Assembly: GCA_024280015.1 (NCBI GenBank)
Contig: JAJRQY010000119.1
Location: forward strand, 1 to 47,619
Origin: Actinomycetes bacterium
GTDB taxonomy: Bacteria > Actinomycetota > Acidimicrobiia > Acidimicrobiales > SZUA-35
Direction of reading: 5' to 3'
Length of the DNA stretch: 47,619 bases
Position numbers and translations under genes: made by a program. Position 1 is the stretch's first letter; each line of letters begins with the position of its first letter. Shown piece by piece: positions 16,358-24,863 of this stretch. Under the pieces are notes generated by a model. That model searched no databases, was not told the DNA's origin, and saw nothing but the letters and a program-made list of their open reading frames with translations.

Positions 16358-17248
16358 CTACTCTGGACGGTTGAGCCACAAGACGTCAACGCACAAACCG
16401 GAATGATCGCTAGCCATGACGCCGGTTAACTTGGTGTTGAAGACGATCTCACAATCGAGTACCCGACCAGCCGAACCCTCACGCTTGAAGGCGTCGCCGA
16501 CAAACACATAGTCAATGCGTTTGCGGTGAAGATTCAACTCAGCCGAAGTCGGATTGTCACGCCAGTCCTGGGTATAGCCAGGACCATCAGCGCCGGCTAC
16601 CCGCCAGGCATCCTGGTAGAACGTGGTCTTGCCATTCAGCGGACTCAGCGAGGTCAGGAACCGAATCTCGTCACTATCTGGTTCGGCATTGAAGTCACCG
16701 CACAAGATGGCGGGCATGCCCTGGCGGTTCGACCCAAAGACATGAGAATCCTTGTCACCTCGAACAGTCTTGATGTGATCGTCGATGGCATCCACCTGCA
16801 AGATGCGATGCAAGCCATCGGTTGGTGCTGGACTCAGGTGGGTGGAGAAGAAGTCAATGCCTGCGGTTCGTACGTGCAACAGTTCCCAGGGAATGAGCGA
16901 AACGATCTTGGGTGCACCGTCGGCGAAGGGAAGCCGCCAAGCCTCAGAGTGCTCGATCGGCCAACGAGACAGGACCGCTGACCCAAAGAGCAAGGTCGGG
17001 TCGGGAATGAACGCGCTCACACCGAACCCTCCAAAGGCCCAATGCCAATCACTCCCCGACTTGCTCAATTCATCAGCAATCCAGCCGGCAGTATTTTCCT
17101 GAGCCTCGCTCTCCCAGACCTCTTGCAGACAGACGACATCTGGCGCCAACTTCTCTAGCCAAGCCACGATCTCGTGGCGACGAGAATGCCAATCTGCTTC
17201 GATCAACGAGCCGATGTTGAGCTGGACAACGCGTAGGGTTTGGGGCAC
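16358..17248 (-). CDS. Endonuclease/exonuclease/phosphatase (EEP) family protein
   Basis: The 296-residue protein carries the EEP fold landmarks: VVQLNIGSL near the start, CLQEVWES with the metal-binding Glu, the STHLSPAP block, LCGDFNAEPDSDEIR, RIDYVFVGD and a final ASDHSGLCVDV with the catalytic His. Such enzymes are Mg2+-dependent phosphodiesterases that act on nucleic acids, phosphoinositides or sphingomyelin; nothing in the sequence picks among them. There is no signal peptide, so it is probably cytoplasmic. The start is GTG at 17248, 21 bases from the divergent menB start. Its place within the men genes is probably incidental. Confidence 0.88.
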   Translation of the reverse strand: MPQTLRVVQLNIGSLIEADWHSRRHEIVAWLEKLAPDVVCLQEVWESEAQENTAGWIADELSKSGSDWHWAFGGFGVSAFIPDPTLLFGSAVLSRWPIEHSEAWRLPFADGAPKIVSLIPWELLHVRTAGIDFFSTHLSPAPTDGLHRILQVDAIDDHIKTVRGDKDSHVFGSNRQGMPAILCGDFNAEPDSDEIRFLTSLSPLNGKTTFYQDAWRVAGADGPGYTQDWRDNPTSAELNLHRKRIDYVFVGDAFKREGSAGRVLDCEIVFNTKLTGVMASDHSGLCVDVLWLNRPE

Positions 17249-17269
17249 GGCGACCTACCGTAGTCAACC

Positions 17270-18181
17270 ATGTCTGATGTTGCCGTTTCTGAAATCTTCG
17301 ACCCGTCTCTCTGGGACTCCGTCCCTGGTTTTGAGTTCACTGATATCACCTACCATCGGGCCAAGACCGTGGCCGCTGTCCGCATTGCCTTCAACCGCCC
17401 CGAGATCCGCAACGCCTTCCGACCCCACACCGTTGATGAGCTCTACCAGGCCCTGGACCACGCCCGCATGTCCAGCGATGTCGGGTGCGTCCTGTTGACC
17501 GGCAATGGACCCTCGCCCAGGGACGGAGGGTGGGCCTTCTGCTCTGGCGGAGATCAGCGTATTCGGGGCCGAGATGGCTACAAGTACGCCGAGGGCGAAA
17601 CCGCTGACTCCATCGACGCTGGCCGCAGCGGGCGGCTCCACATCTTGGAAGTTCAACGCCTGATCCGGATGATGCCCAAGGTGGTGATCGCCGTCGTGCC
17701 CGGCTGGGCTGCCGGTGGCGGACATAGCCTCCACGTGGTTTGTGACCTCACCATCGCCAGCGAGGAACACGCCAAGTTCAAGCAAACCGATACCGATGTT
17801 GCCAGCTTTGACGGTGGGTTTGGTTCGGCCCTGCTTGCCCGTCAGGTTGGCCAGAAGGTGGCCAGGGAAATCTTCTTCCTCGGCCGCACCTACAGCGCCG
17901 CTGAGGCCATGGCGCAGGGTGTCGTCAACTCTGTTGTCCCCCACGCCGAGCTGGAGACCGAGGCACTGCAATGGGCCAGGGAAATCTGTGGCAAGAGTCC
18001 AACCGCTCAACGGATGGCCAAGTACGCCCTGAACATGATCGACGATGGCATGGTTGGTCAGCAGGTGTTTGCCGGAGAGGCGACTCGTTTGGCCTACATG
18101 ACCGACGAGGCAGTCGAAGGCCGTGATGCTTTTCTCAACAAGCGCGACCCCGACTGGTCCGCCTTCCCGTACTACTACTGA
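17270..18181 (+). CDS. menB: 1,4-Dihydroxy-2-naphthoyl-CoA synthase
   Basis: This crotonase-family enzyme closes the naphthoquinone ring of o-succinylbenzoyl-CoA. The 303-residue product has the typical features: FNRPEIRNAFRPHTVDEL, the oxyanion-hole region FCSGGDQRIRG, PGWAAGGGHSLHVVCDLTIAS, the MenB-specific TDVASFDGGFGSALLARQVG, and a C-terminus ending in DWSAFPYYY, close to the usual end of the family. Length and motifs match actinobacterial MenB. The ATG at 17270 lies 21 bases from the divergent EEP gene, so their promoters overlap. It converges with menF. Confidence 0.95.
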   Translation: MSDVAVSEIFDPSLWDSVPGFEFTDITYHRAKTVAAVRIAFNRPEIRNAFRPHTVDELYQALDHARMSSDVGCVLLTGNGPSPRDGGWAFCSGGDQRIRGRDGYKYAEGETADSIDAGRSGRLHILEVQRLIRMMPKVVIAVVPGWAAGGGHSLHVVCDLTIASEEHAKFKQTDTDVASFDGGFGSALLARQVGQKVAREIFFLGRTYSAAEAMAQGVVNSVVPHAELETEALQWAREICGKSPTAQRMAKYALNMIDDGMVGQQVFAGEATRLAYMTDEAVEGRDAFLNKRDPDWSAFPYYY

Positions 18182-18270
18182 TGCCGCTCCTAGTGAGCGA
18201 CTGCTCCTGAGTAGCTAGCTGCCAACTATTGGCCCACGAGGCAACTATGGCTCGGGCTCCGGGTGATGAC

Positions 18271-19509
18271 TCAAGGCCGGATGAGCGCCCCCAGCATGGC
18301 TTTCAGCTTGGTCCGAGTCTCGGCTAACTCGGCTTCGGGATCACTGTCGCCAACAACGCCGACACCGGAGAAGACCGTGTAGCTATTGTCAGCTTCGACG
18401 GTGGCAGATCGGATACCGACGGCAAACGCACCATTGCCCGCACCGTCGAGCCATCCAACCGGGCCCGCATACAGTCCACGCTCGGCCTGCTCGATCTCTT
18501 GAATCAGTTGGATGGCGGTGTCTTGTGGGTCACCGCCAACTGCTGGAGTTGGATGCAAGGCAGCCACCAGCTCGAGGATTGATGCCGGAGGAGAGGACAG
18601 TCTTCCTTCTACCCGCGTACCCAGATGAAAGAGGTTGGCCAAGGTCACGATTGTTGGCTCGGGCTCGGCATCAACATAGGAGCAGAAGGGTAGGAGGGTG
18701 TCCAGCAACCATCTGATCGTGACTCGATGCTCCCACTGGTCTTTGGTCGAGGCCAATAGCTCTGCAGCCAGCTTGGCGTCTTCAGCAGCATCGGCACCTC
18801 GCGGCGCGGTTCCAGCCAGAGGGTGAGCCCAAACCACGTCGCCGGTCCGTGCGGCCAGCAGTTCCGGGGATGCCCCAAGGAACCCGTCCACCTGAAACAG
18901 GATGGCACTGGCAAACGTCTTGCGAAGCTGGTCAATCACCATTGCCGGGTCGATTGCATGATCGGTCCTGAGTCGGATTTCTCGAGCGAGAACGACCTTG
19001 TTCAGCTTGCCGCTATTGATCTCACTCACGGCCCGCCCAACAATGCTCTTCCAAGCCTCCGGTTCGACCACTGATGTGAGTTCCATCGTCGTCGGATCAG
19101 GCCCGGCCGGAACCCGGCGGGACAGGACTTCGTCCACCCTCCTCAACCCGGCCTGGACATCGGCATCGGTTGCTGGCGAGTCAGAAATCAGAGTGAGCCA
19201 GCGCCGCCCTTCGCTGCCGCTCCCGATGACGAGTTCGGGAACAATCAGCTCGGCTTGGGCCGTCCGGTCAAAGGGCATGGCACTAAAGCCGACCGGTCCG
19301 GTCCCGGGCCGTTGAACCTCGTCAGGGCCAGCAAGCGCGGTGAGCGTAACTTGGCCACGCTGCGCGCCTGTCGGCCGACTGATCGGGATCCGACAGGCTT
19401 CACCGATTCCAGCCAGGGACACCCGCTGGTCATGCCAGAGCAATCCCGAGCGCGCCCCCAAGGTGACTGGGTCAATATCGGGGTCGAGACGGATGGTGGT
19501 GGAAATCAC
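18271..19509 (-). CDS. menF: Isochorismate synthase
   Basis: The 412-residue chorismate-utilising enzyme has the signature blocks KLNKVVLAREIRL, HPLAGTAPRGADA, LFHLGTRVEG, ALHPTPAVGGDP, and ERGLYAGPVGWLDGAGNGAFAVGIRSA, with the Mg2+ and Lys/Glu positions expected of isochorismate synthases (MenF/EntC/DhbC). It feeds MenD with isochorismate. A siderophore-type EntC role cannot be excluded by sequence alone, but all neighbouring quinone genes favour MenF. The start is GTG at 19509 with AGGTGA just before it, which is closer than ideal. The gene converges with menB and is divergent from the SRPBCC gene. Confidence 0.93.
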   Translation of the reverse strand: MISTTIRLDPDIDPVTLGARSGLLWHDQRVSLAGIGEACRIPISRPTGAQRGQVTLTALAGPDEVQRPGTGPVGFSAMPFDRTAQAELIVPELVIGSGSEGRRWLTLISDSPATDADVQAGLRRVDEVLSRRVPAGPDPTTMELTSVVEPEAWKSIVGRAVSEINSGKLNKVVLAREIRLRTDHAIDPAMVIDQLRKTFASAILFQVDGFLGASPELLAARTGDVVWAHPLAGTAPRGADAAEDAKLAAELLASTKDQWEHRVTIRWLLDTLLPFCSYVDAEPEPTIVTLANLFHLGTRVEGRLSSPPASILELVAALHPTPAVGGDPQDTAIQLIQEIEQAERGLYAGPVGWLDGAGNGAFAVGIRSATVEADNSYTVFSGVGVVGDSDPEAELAETRTKLKAMLGALIRP

Positions 19510-19608
19510 TCACCTAGGCTAGACGCGACGCACTGTCTGGCAGCAGACTAGTGGCCAGCCTGTTTCCCAGGCGCCGTCACCTAAACGCCATCCCTGTCGA
19601 GGAATCTC

Positions 19609-20049
19609 GTGGATCGTACGATCACCGCCGCCATTTCTGCATCACCAGCCCGGGTCACAGACATCATTGGTGATCTTGCCACCTATCCCCACTGGATGGA
19701 GCTGGTTACCGAAGCGACACCGGATGAAGCCCACCATGACGACTCCGGTCCAGCCTGGCTTTGCACCCTGCAAGCCAAAATTGGCCCCTTCTCTCGATCA
19801 AAGCGTTTGCGAATGGTTCGGACCAATTTCTCTGGTGGCGAAGCACTGTTTGAGCGAGGGGAGATTGACGGCCGCCAGCATGCAACCTGGACCATGAAAG
19901 CCGCGGTCACACCCGACGGAGAACACGCCGAATTGGCGATCAGCCTGGCCTATGGCGGCAGCCTCTGGTCAGGGGCACTCGAGGCAGTGCTGGCCACTGT
20001 TGTACACAGCGCCGGCAAGAAGCTCAGCAAGTACGCCTCTGAGTGCTAG
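19609..20049 (+). CDS. SRPBCC (START-like) family protein
   Basis: The 146-residue protein begins with the SRPBCC pattern: TITAAISASPARVTDIIGDLATYPHWMELV, a strand, a helix and the conserved Tyr-Pro-x-Trp. A beta-rich middle and a long C-terminal helix (about 118-140) follow. The fold makes a hydrophobic pocket for polyketides, lipids or quinone-like rings; actinobacterial members are often annotated as polyketide cyclase/dehydrase or CoQ10-binding (Coq10-like). Being between menF and menE, a lipid- or quinone-binding role is attractive but unproven. The GTG at 19609 has GAGGAA 5 bases upstream. Confidence 0.83.
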   Translation: MDRTITAAISASPARVTDIIGDLATYPHWMELVTEATPDEAHHDDSGPAWLCTLQAKIGPFSRSKRLRMVRTNFSGGEALFERGEIDGRQHATWTMKAAVTPDGEHAELAISLAYGGSLWSGALEAVLATVVHSAGKKLSKYASEC

Positions 20050-20081
20050 TTAGCCGGAACGTGTGAATGCTGGCCGGACCA

Positions 20082-20996
20082 CTAGGCCATTGCAGTCAGC
20101 CAACGGTCGGAGAGGTCATGTTGGCCCATCGCCAACGAATCAGCCGCCTCCATCAGGCGACCGGTAACCGGGCCCGGTGACGGGTACTCCTGATCATCAA
20201 TATGGCTGACCGGCAACGCGCTGAGGTTGGCTGATGAGAGGAAAAGCTCATCAGCAGCCATGACCTCAATCCAAGGCACCGTCCGAACTTCAACCGTCAG
20301 TCCTTGGTGCTTCGCCACTTCGAGCATCATCTGCCGCGTGATACTGTCCAACACGTCATCCAGCGGTGGGACAGCCAAGGTCGAGCCAGTGATGACGGAC
20401 AAGGACTGGGTTGTCCCTTCGGCCAGATCGCCATCAGAGGTCTTGAAGACAACATCGTCGAATCCGGCGGCAACCGCGGCCATCCGCTGACGGACTCCAG
20501 CGGTATAGCTGGCCGCTACTTTCAGGCTTGGCGGCAGGATTGATGCTGGCATTTTAGGACATGAGGCCGTTTGCAGCTTGACTCCGGTGACCGGTGGTGC
20601 ATCAGCATTTGGGTCCGGGACCATCGCCGCGATCCAGACATGGGGAGTAGTGGTGATCGGCAGAGTTCGCAGGGGAATCTCGTTCCAGGCGGCCACCAGC
20701 TTCACCACGCCAGCACCAGGATTGGCCACAACCGTCGCAACGACCGCCGCCTCCAACTCATCAACGGTGTAGTCAGAGTCCATTCCCATCAACTTCATCG
20801 AACGCACAAACCGAGCAACGTGACCATTCAAACCCAAGGCATGAGGAACAGTTGCCGATCCATCAGTTGTCGGAACCGCCAAAATATTGATGACATCGAA
20901 GACCGCGGAACCTCGCTGGGTTGCGTGCGACAAGACATGCATCGTCGCGTCCTCGAATCGGATCATCTGGCCATCGGCCCACATCATTGCTTCCAT
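20082..20996 (-). CDS. Class IV PLP aminotransferase
   Basis: The product of about 304 residues begins at the fold start MEAMMWADGQMIRFEDATMHVLSH. PLP is held by Lys159 in PSLKVAASYTAG, with the family Glu in DGDLAEGTTQSLSVITG and the phosphate-binding region in VLDSITRQMM. Class IV includes branched-chain aminotransferase, D-amino acid aminotransferase and 4-amino-4-deoxychorismate lyase. The Lys-x-x-x-x-Tyr context resembles branched-chain enzymes, while the neighbouring chorismate enzyme menF makes a PabC-like lyase worth considering. An upstream TTG (21056) would add 20 residues without homology. It is divergent from menE. Confidence 0.85.
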   Translation of the reverse strand: MEAMMWADGQMIRFEDATMHVLSHATQRGSAVFDVINILAVPTTDGSATVPHALGLNGHVARFVRSMKLMGMDSDYTVDELEAAVVATVVANPGAGVVKLVAAWNEIPLRTLPITTTPHVWIAAMVPDPNADAPPVTGVKLQTASCPKMPASILPPSLKVAASYTAGVRQRMAAVAAGFDDVVFKTSDGDLAEGTTQSLSVITGSTLAVPPLDDVLDSITRQMMLEVAKHQGLTVEVRTVPWIEVMAADELFLSSANLSALPVSHIDDQEYPSPGPVTGRLMEAADSLAMGQHDLSDRWLTAMA

Positions 20997-21111
20997 CGGT
21001 CGCACGATAGTCCGTCGTTGCACCGTCTCGATCGGGTCAACTACTAGATTGACCAAATATGGTGCCGCAAGCAGACAGCCGAGATGAGACAGCGAACATG
21101 AGAAAGCCGAG

Positions 21112-22236
21112 ATGAATCAGCTCGTTGCTCTGGCCCTTGAGGGTGGGCCGTCTTTTGTTGATGCCATACAGCGAGTCTGGGCCAATGGTGACGCCGCCTT
21201 CCCACTGGATCTGCGACTGCCTGCTCAGGAACGTAGGCGAGTTCTGGCTGCCATCGCTCCTGGTGCAATCATTGAGTCTGACGGCGAGCAACGTCATCTC
21301 GACGGTGGAAAGCCAGTTGAACCCGGCGACGCCCTTGTCATCGCAACCAGTGGAACAACCGGCGAAGCAAAGGGAGTTGTACACACCCACGATGGACTGC
21401 TGGCTTCTGCGGTTGCCACCAGTTCGGCCCTCAACGTCGATCCGCATCGCGATAAATGGCTGGCTTGCCTGCCACTAGCCCACATTGGTGGTCTTTCTGT
21501 CATCACCCGAGCCCTCCTAACCGACACTCCGCTCGTCGTTCAGCCACGCTTTGAGGTCGAGGCCGCCAACGGGGCGGTCAGGGATGGGAGCACCCTTGTT
21601 TCGCTCGTTACCCGAGCTCTGAGCCAGATTGATCCTGCATTGTTCCGCACAGTCGTGATTGGAGGTGCCGCTCCCCCTGCTGACCGACCAGTCAACGTTA
21701 TTGCCACCTACGGCATGACCGAGACGGGATCTGGGGTTGTCTATGACCGCCATCGGTTGGCCGAGGTCGAGATCAAGATCGACGACACCGACGAGATCTG
21801 GCTGCGGGGACCCATGTTGTTTCGGACATATCGAGGTCCACTTGATCAGGCCGACATCGACCCAAAGACATCCGACGGCTGGTTTGCCACCGGTGATCTC
21901 GGTCGCCTTGGACAGGATAATGAGCTACAGGTCTTTGGTCGGCGGGGTGATGTCATCGTGACCGGTGGTGAAAAGGTCTGGCCCGCCAAGGTTGAGCCGT
22001 TACTCAACCAGCAGCCCGGAGTAGCCGAAGCCATGGTCATTGGCAGACCGCACCCGGAATGGGGACATGAAGTAGTCGCCGTTGTAGTGGCCACGCCATC
22101 ACAAGAGCCTTCGCTGGCTCAACTCCGATCTGCGATCAAGGCCGAACTCCCCGCCTGGTATGCACCCCGGTCCATCCAGATCGTGGATCAACTACCGAAA
22201 ACAGCATTGGGAAAGATCAAGCGAACAGCACGATAG
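21112..22236 (+). CDS. menE: o-Succinylbenzoate-CoA ligase
   Basis: The 374-residue adenylate-forming enzyme activates o-succinylbenzoate with CoA and ATP, making the MenB substrate. Landmarks are the P-loop-like IATSGTTGEAKGVVHTHDG, LPLAHIGGLSVI, IATYGMTETGSGV, GWFATGDLG, FGRRGDVIVTGGEKVWP and the catalytic Lys in LPKTALGKIKR. At 374 residues it lacks much of the N-terminal subdomain of longer MenE proteins, as do mycobacterial MenE proteins. The ATG at 21112 follows a purine-rich stretch. The gene is divergent from the aminotransferase gene. Confidence 0.92.
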   Translation: MNQLVALALEGGPSFVDAIQRVWANGDAAFPLDLRLPAQERRRVLAAIAPGAIIESDGEQRHLDGGKPVEPGDALVIATSGTTGEAKGVVHTHDGLLASAVATSSALNVDPHRDKWLACLPLAHIGGLSVITRALLTDTPLVVQPRFEVEAANGAVRDGSTLVSLVTRALSQIDPALFRTVVIGGAAPPADRPVNVIATYGMTETGSGVVYDRHRLAEVEIKIDDTDEIWLRGPMLFRTYRGPLDQADIDPKTSDGWFATGDLGRLGQDNELQVFGRRGDVIVTGGEKVWPAKVEPLLNQQPGVAEAMVIGRPHPEWGHEVVAVVVATPSQEPSLAQLRSAIKAELPAWYAPRSIQIVDQLPKTALGKIKRTAR

Positions 22237-22288
22237 GAAGCCCGCTCAACCGGTGCGCCCGCAAAGCCAGCCGCTGGACGACAGTTCC

Positions 22289-23125
22289 TCAGGAGACGGC
22301 TGTCACCGTGATCCTCAGATCACCAATCACAATTTCCTGCCGGTCAGGAAGAATCTGGCCGATCTGCCCCTCCAGCAGAATCGAGCCGGGCCTAATCCCA
22401 GAATCAACGGCCTCCTCGGCCGGACGCACCTCAATCACATAGCGATCTAGGTCCAGTCGGGTCAGCGTATTGAGGTCTGTCGTTCGAGAGTCCGAGTCGT
22501 CCTGAAATGTGACCTCCCAAACGGCGCCCAAACCAATCGGATCAGCGGGAGTCGGGCCTGCGAACACAACGGGCGCCCGCAAGAGCTGGCTTAGCCAGAA
22601 CGATTCACGAGAAGAAGACGTGGCCTCAATTGCGGATCCACCTTGGTTCATGAGCGACCCAAATTCCTCGACCGCCCGGTTGGGTCCACGGGTCACTCGA
22701 ATGCTGACTCCCCGATTCGACTGGAGCTCTTGTGTCATTGCCGTATCTGAGGCCGAGAACTCCAGCCCCGTGATGATCAGCGTGTCCGTCGAGCCATTGG
22801 CAGATGACCGTTCCGTGAGAACTTCAACAATGGCCGACACCCATGATTCGGGCTGCTCAATTCGAACCTCGAACTGTTGGAGACTCCCGACCGGAGATGG
22901 CTCAATCAGCGACCGCCGCAGCGAATCGCCAGCCGAAACAACCTTCAGCTCATAGGCAGCGGTACCAGAAGGAAGCTGAGCGAGTGAAGGATTCACGGTA
23001 GATGAAGCCACCGTTGTTGGCGGCGCCAGCTCCGGTGCTGCGGTGCAAGCAACCGTGGCAATGCTGATGGCAAGAAGAGCTGCTGTGTAGCCCAGGCGCC
23101 GGGCTCGAACAGGTACCGCTCTCAC
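22289..23125 (-). CDS. Lipoprotein of unknown function (DUF6263-like?)
   Basis: The GTG at 23125 overlaps the stop of the upstream nucleotidyltransferase gene by 4 bases (GTGA). The product is about 278 residues, with a signal ending IATVACTA, a lipobox whose Cys lies about 30 residues in. A Thr/Ser/Pro linker follows, then beta-rich domains with no catalytic motif. The later part GLGAVWEVTFQDD ... LDLDRYVIEVRP resembles the repeating pattern of DUF6263-type actinobacterial exported proteins, but I am not certain. The frame is open to 23191, but residues before the GTG would lie within the neighbouring gene. It should be anchored to the outer membrane leaflet of the cell membrane. Confidence 0.7.
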   Translation of the reverse strand: MRAVPVRARRLGYTAALLAISIATVACTAAPELAPPTTVASSTVNPSLAQLPSGTAAYELKVVSAGDSLRRSLIEPSPVGSLQQFEVRIEQPESWVSAIVEVLTERSSANGSTDTLIITGLEFSASDTAMTQELQSNRGVSIRVTRGPNRAVEEFGSLMNQGGSAIEATSSSRESFWLSQLLRAPVVFAGPTPADPIGLGAVWEVTFQDDSDSRTTDLNTLTRLDLDRYVIEVRPAEEAVDSGIRPGSILLEGQIGQILPDRQEIVIGDLRITVTAVS

Positions 23126-23949
23126 ACCCCTCGCTCGGCCAGCTTGGCTTGAGCCGGTACGAGGTCTTCCGGGTTCGTGATGCCAATCCACTGATCAGGC
23201 GATGAAGTCACCCGAATTGACAGGCGGCCGGCCTTCATCAGCTCACCAACCACGGTCGGTAACTGACACTCAGACTTCGGATCCTCAGAATTAGCCTCGT
23301 AGAACGATGTCCACCGTTCGGCGAAGTCTTCCATCACCGAATGATGGAAACACCATAAGTTCAACGACACGGGGGTTTCTTCGGATACAACCCGACCATC
23401 CGCTACAAGTTCGCCCGATTCCAGCCGCTCACATCCATTGGTCTCGACAATAGCGGTCAGCTGACCATCAGTAACCTCACATTGTGCCCGAGTTACCGCC
23501 CCACGAGATGGAACTGTCTTGCCAAGTTCGAAGGCAATGTTGGCCCCGACTCCAGCCTCGATAGTTTCCAATTCCTTGGCGGCCAGACGAAAGCTGGTCG
23601 GGCCGTAGTAGTCATCAGCATTGATGACAGCAAATGGTTCGTCAACGGCACCAGCGGCGCTAAGGACCGCATGCAGAGTTCCCCACGGCTTGTCCCGCTC
23701 AGGGCCAAGGTCTTCTTGGCGAACATAGCTAACTTCGAGCCCTGGGTGCTGCTCGGCCATATGATCTCGAACGTCAGCTTCAATTGCGCCCCGAATAACA
23801 AGAACGATCGATTCGAAACCAGCCGACTGGCCATCATTGATGGAAAAATCGAGAATGGCTTCGTTGTTTGCGCCGACACGGGCCAGCTGCTTGACCCCTC
23901 CGAATCGACTTCCGAGTCCGGCGGCCATGATGACAAGTGTTGGATTCAC
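23122..23949 (-). CDS. NTP-transferase (sugar nucleotidyltransferase family)
   Basis: The roughly 275-residue product starts with the nucleotidyltransferase signature LVIMAAGLGSRFGGVKQL, with the Lys that contacts phosphate and the Gly-rich loop for nucleotide. It continues with VINADDYYGPTSF, which holds the metal-binding Asp pair, and PVSLNLWCFHHSVMEDF. Such enzymes make NDP-sugars or related activated alcohols; the sequence does not identify the sugar. The start is GTG at 23949, since the frame beyond it (to 23988) has no homology. A lipoprotein gene is coupled to its 3' end by a 4-base overlap. It is cytoplasmic. Confidence 0.83.
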   Translation of the reverse strand: MNPTLVIMAAGLGSRFGGVKQLARVGANNEAILDFSINDGQSAGFESIVLVIRGAIEADVRDHMAEQHPGLEVSYVRQEDLGPERDKPWGTLHAVLSAAGAVDEPFAVINADDYYGPTSFRLAAKELETIEAGVGANIAFELGKTVPSRGAVTRAQCEVTDGQLTAIVETNGCERLESGELVADGRVVSEETPVSLNLWCFHHSVMEDFAERWTSFYEANSEDPKSECQLPTVVGELMKAGRLSIRVTSSPDQWIGITNPEDLVPAQAKLAERGV

Positions 23950-24045
23950 CTCGACATAGTGTCTGGCCTTTGACCCAGATCCAACCACGACCGCGGTATC
24001 AACCCCATGGATTGACCAATCAATCTTGTGTTAATATTGAAGTAT

Positions 24046-24825
24046 ATGAAGGCAGGACAACCACAGAATGCTCGGTCCGAAGGCGGATCTCACAAAAGAG
24101 GAATCGTCGTCATCACGTTCCTAGCCGCAGCAGCAGTCCTATTGGGAGTCTCCGGAGCCTTGGCCCAAACCCCAGATCCACAGATCGACTGCACGGTCGA
24201 AGTGACCTACGGCGAGCCGATCGTTTGCTCCACCAGCGGGGTCGATGAAGAGAAAACGTCCATTGACTGGGGAGACGGCACATCAACGCCGACGAGCACA
24301 AGCGCCCACTCACCAAAGGCCGTCGGCGCGGTTATCATCGCCCTGGTTGCCGAGGATGGACGTATTCTGGCTTCAAGCACGAGCAAGATCTCGCCCGACC
24401 TCGTCCTGAGTTGCGAAACCGCAGAGACTGCCGATGTCTACGAACTGGCAGCAAGTTCGACGGCCGAATCAGGCTGGGACTACGTCTATATCGAGACTGC
24501 AACCGGAACGCAGATCCTTCCGGGCGACGCGGGCTACCCATCAGGGTTTGATCTCACGGGTTTTGAGCGTGTCCAGTCTGGCCAGGCAGATGTCACCGGA
24601 AAGTGCACGGCCACCTCCCAAGCCGGAGAAGACCTTGATGGCGACTTCTCCATGACGATGACTTCAGAATGGGAAGAAGCACGATCAGTGCCCTTCGGCT
24701 ACATCGTTCCATGGACATCGCACCACTGGGCTGGAACCCAGCCTGGCGAACTTGAAGCCACCGTCACCATCGACGGCCTAGAAGCCTCCGAACGAATCGG
24801 CATCTACTTCGCAGGTTGCGGCTGA
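24046..24825 (+). CDS. Exported protein with a PKD-like segment, unknown function
   Basis: The 259-residue product has a basic N-terminus and a signal segment (about 20-41, ending near GALAQTPD) followed by a beta-rich mature part. The stretch SIDWGDGTSTPT (about 72-83) has the W-x-x-GDGT turn typical of PKD domains, and the mature part has six cysteines that could form disulfides. No catalytic motif is seen. The ATG at 24046 is preferred to the earlier frame opening at 24028. It is divergent from the nucleotidyltransferase gene (96-base gap, AT-rich) and converges on the large GGDEF-EAL gene across a strong hairpin. A surface or adhesion role is plausible but unproven. Confidence 0.65.
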   Translation: MKAGQPQNARSEGGSHKRGIVVITFLAAAAVLLGVSGALAQTPDPQIDCTVEVTYGEPIVCSTSGVDEEKTSIDWGDGTSTPTSTSAHSPKAVGAVIIALVAEDGRILASSTSKISPDLVLSCETAETADVYELAASSTAESGWDYVYIETATGTQILPGDAGYPSGFDLTGFERVQSGQADVTGKCTATSQAGEDLDGDFSMTMTSEWEEARSVPFGYIVPWTSHHWAGTQPGELEATVTIDGLEASERIGIYFAGCG

Positions 24826-24838
24826 GGCGGTTGATGAT

Positions 24839-24856
24839 GCGGCCCGGTCGGGCCGC
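24839..24856. terminator. Strong bidirectional hairpin between convergent genes
   Basis: GCGGCCC at 24839-24845 and GGGCCGC at 24850-24856 pair perfectly with a GGTC loop. It lies in the 38-base gap between the exported-protein gene and the GGDEF-EAL gene, so it can end transcription from both sides. Confidence 0.68.
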
Positions 24857-24863
24857 CACCAAC

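Noticed and set aside
24012-24037. TTGACC and TAATAT resembling -35 and -10 boxes ahead of the exported-protein gene
   Set aside because: The spacing is 14 bases, too short for a standard sigma-70 promoter.
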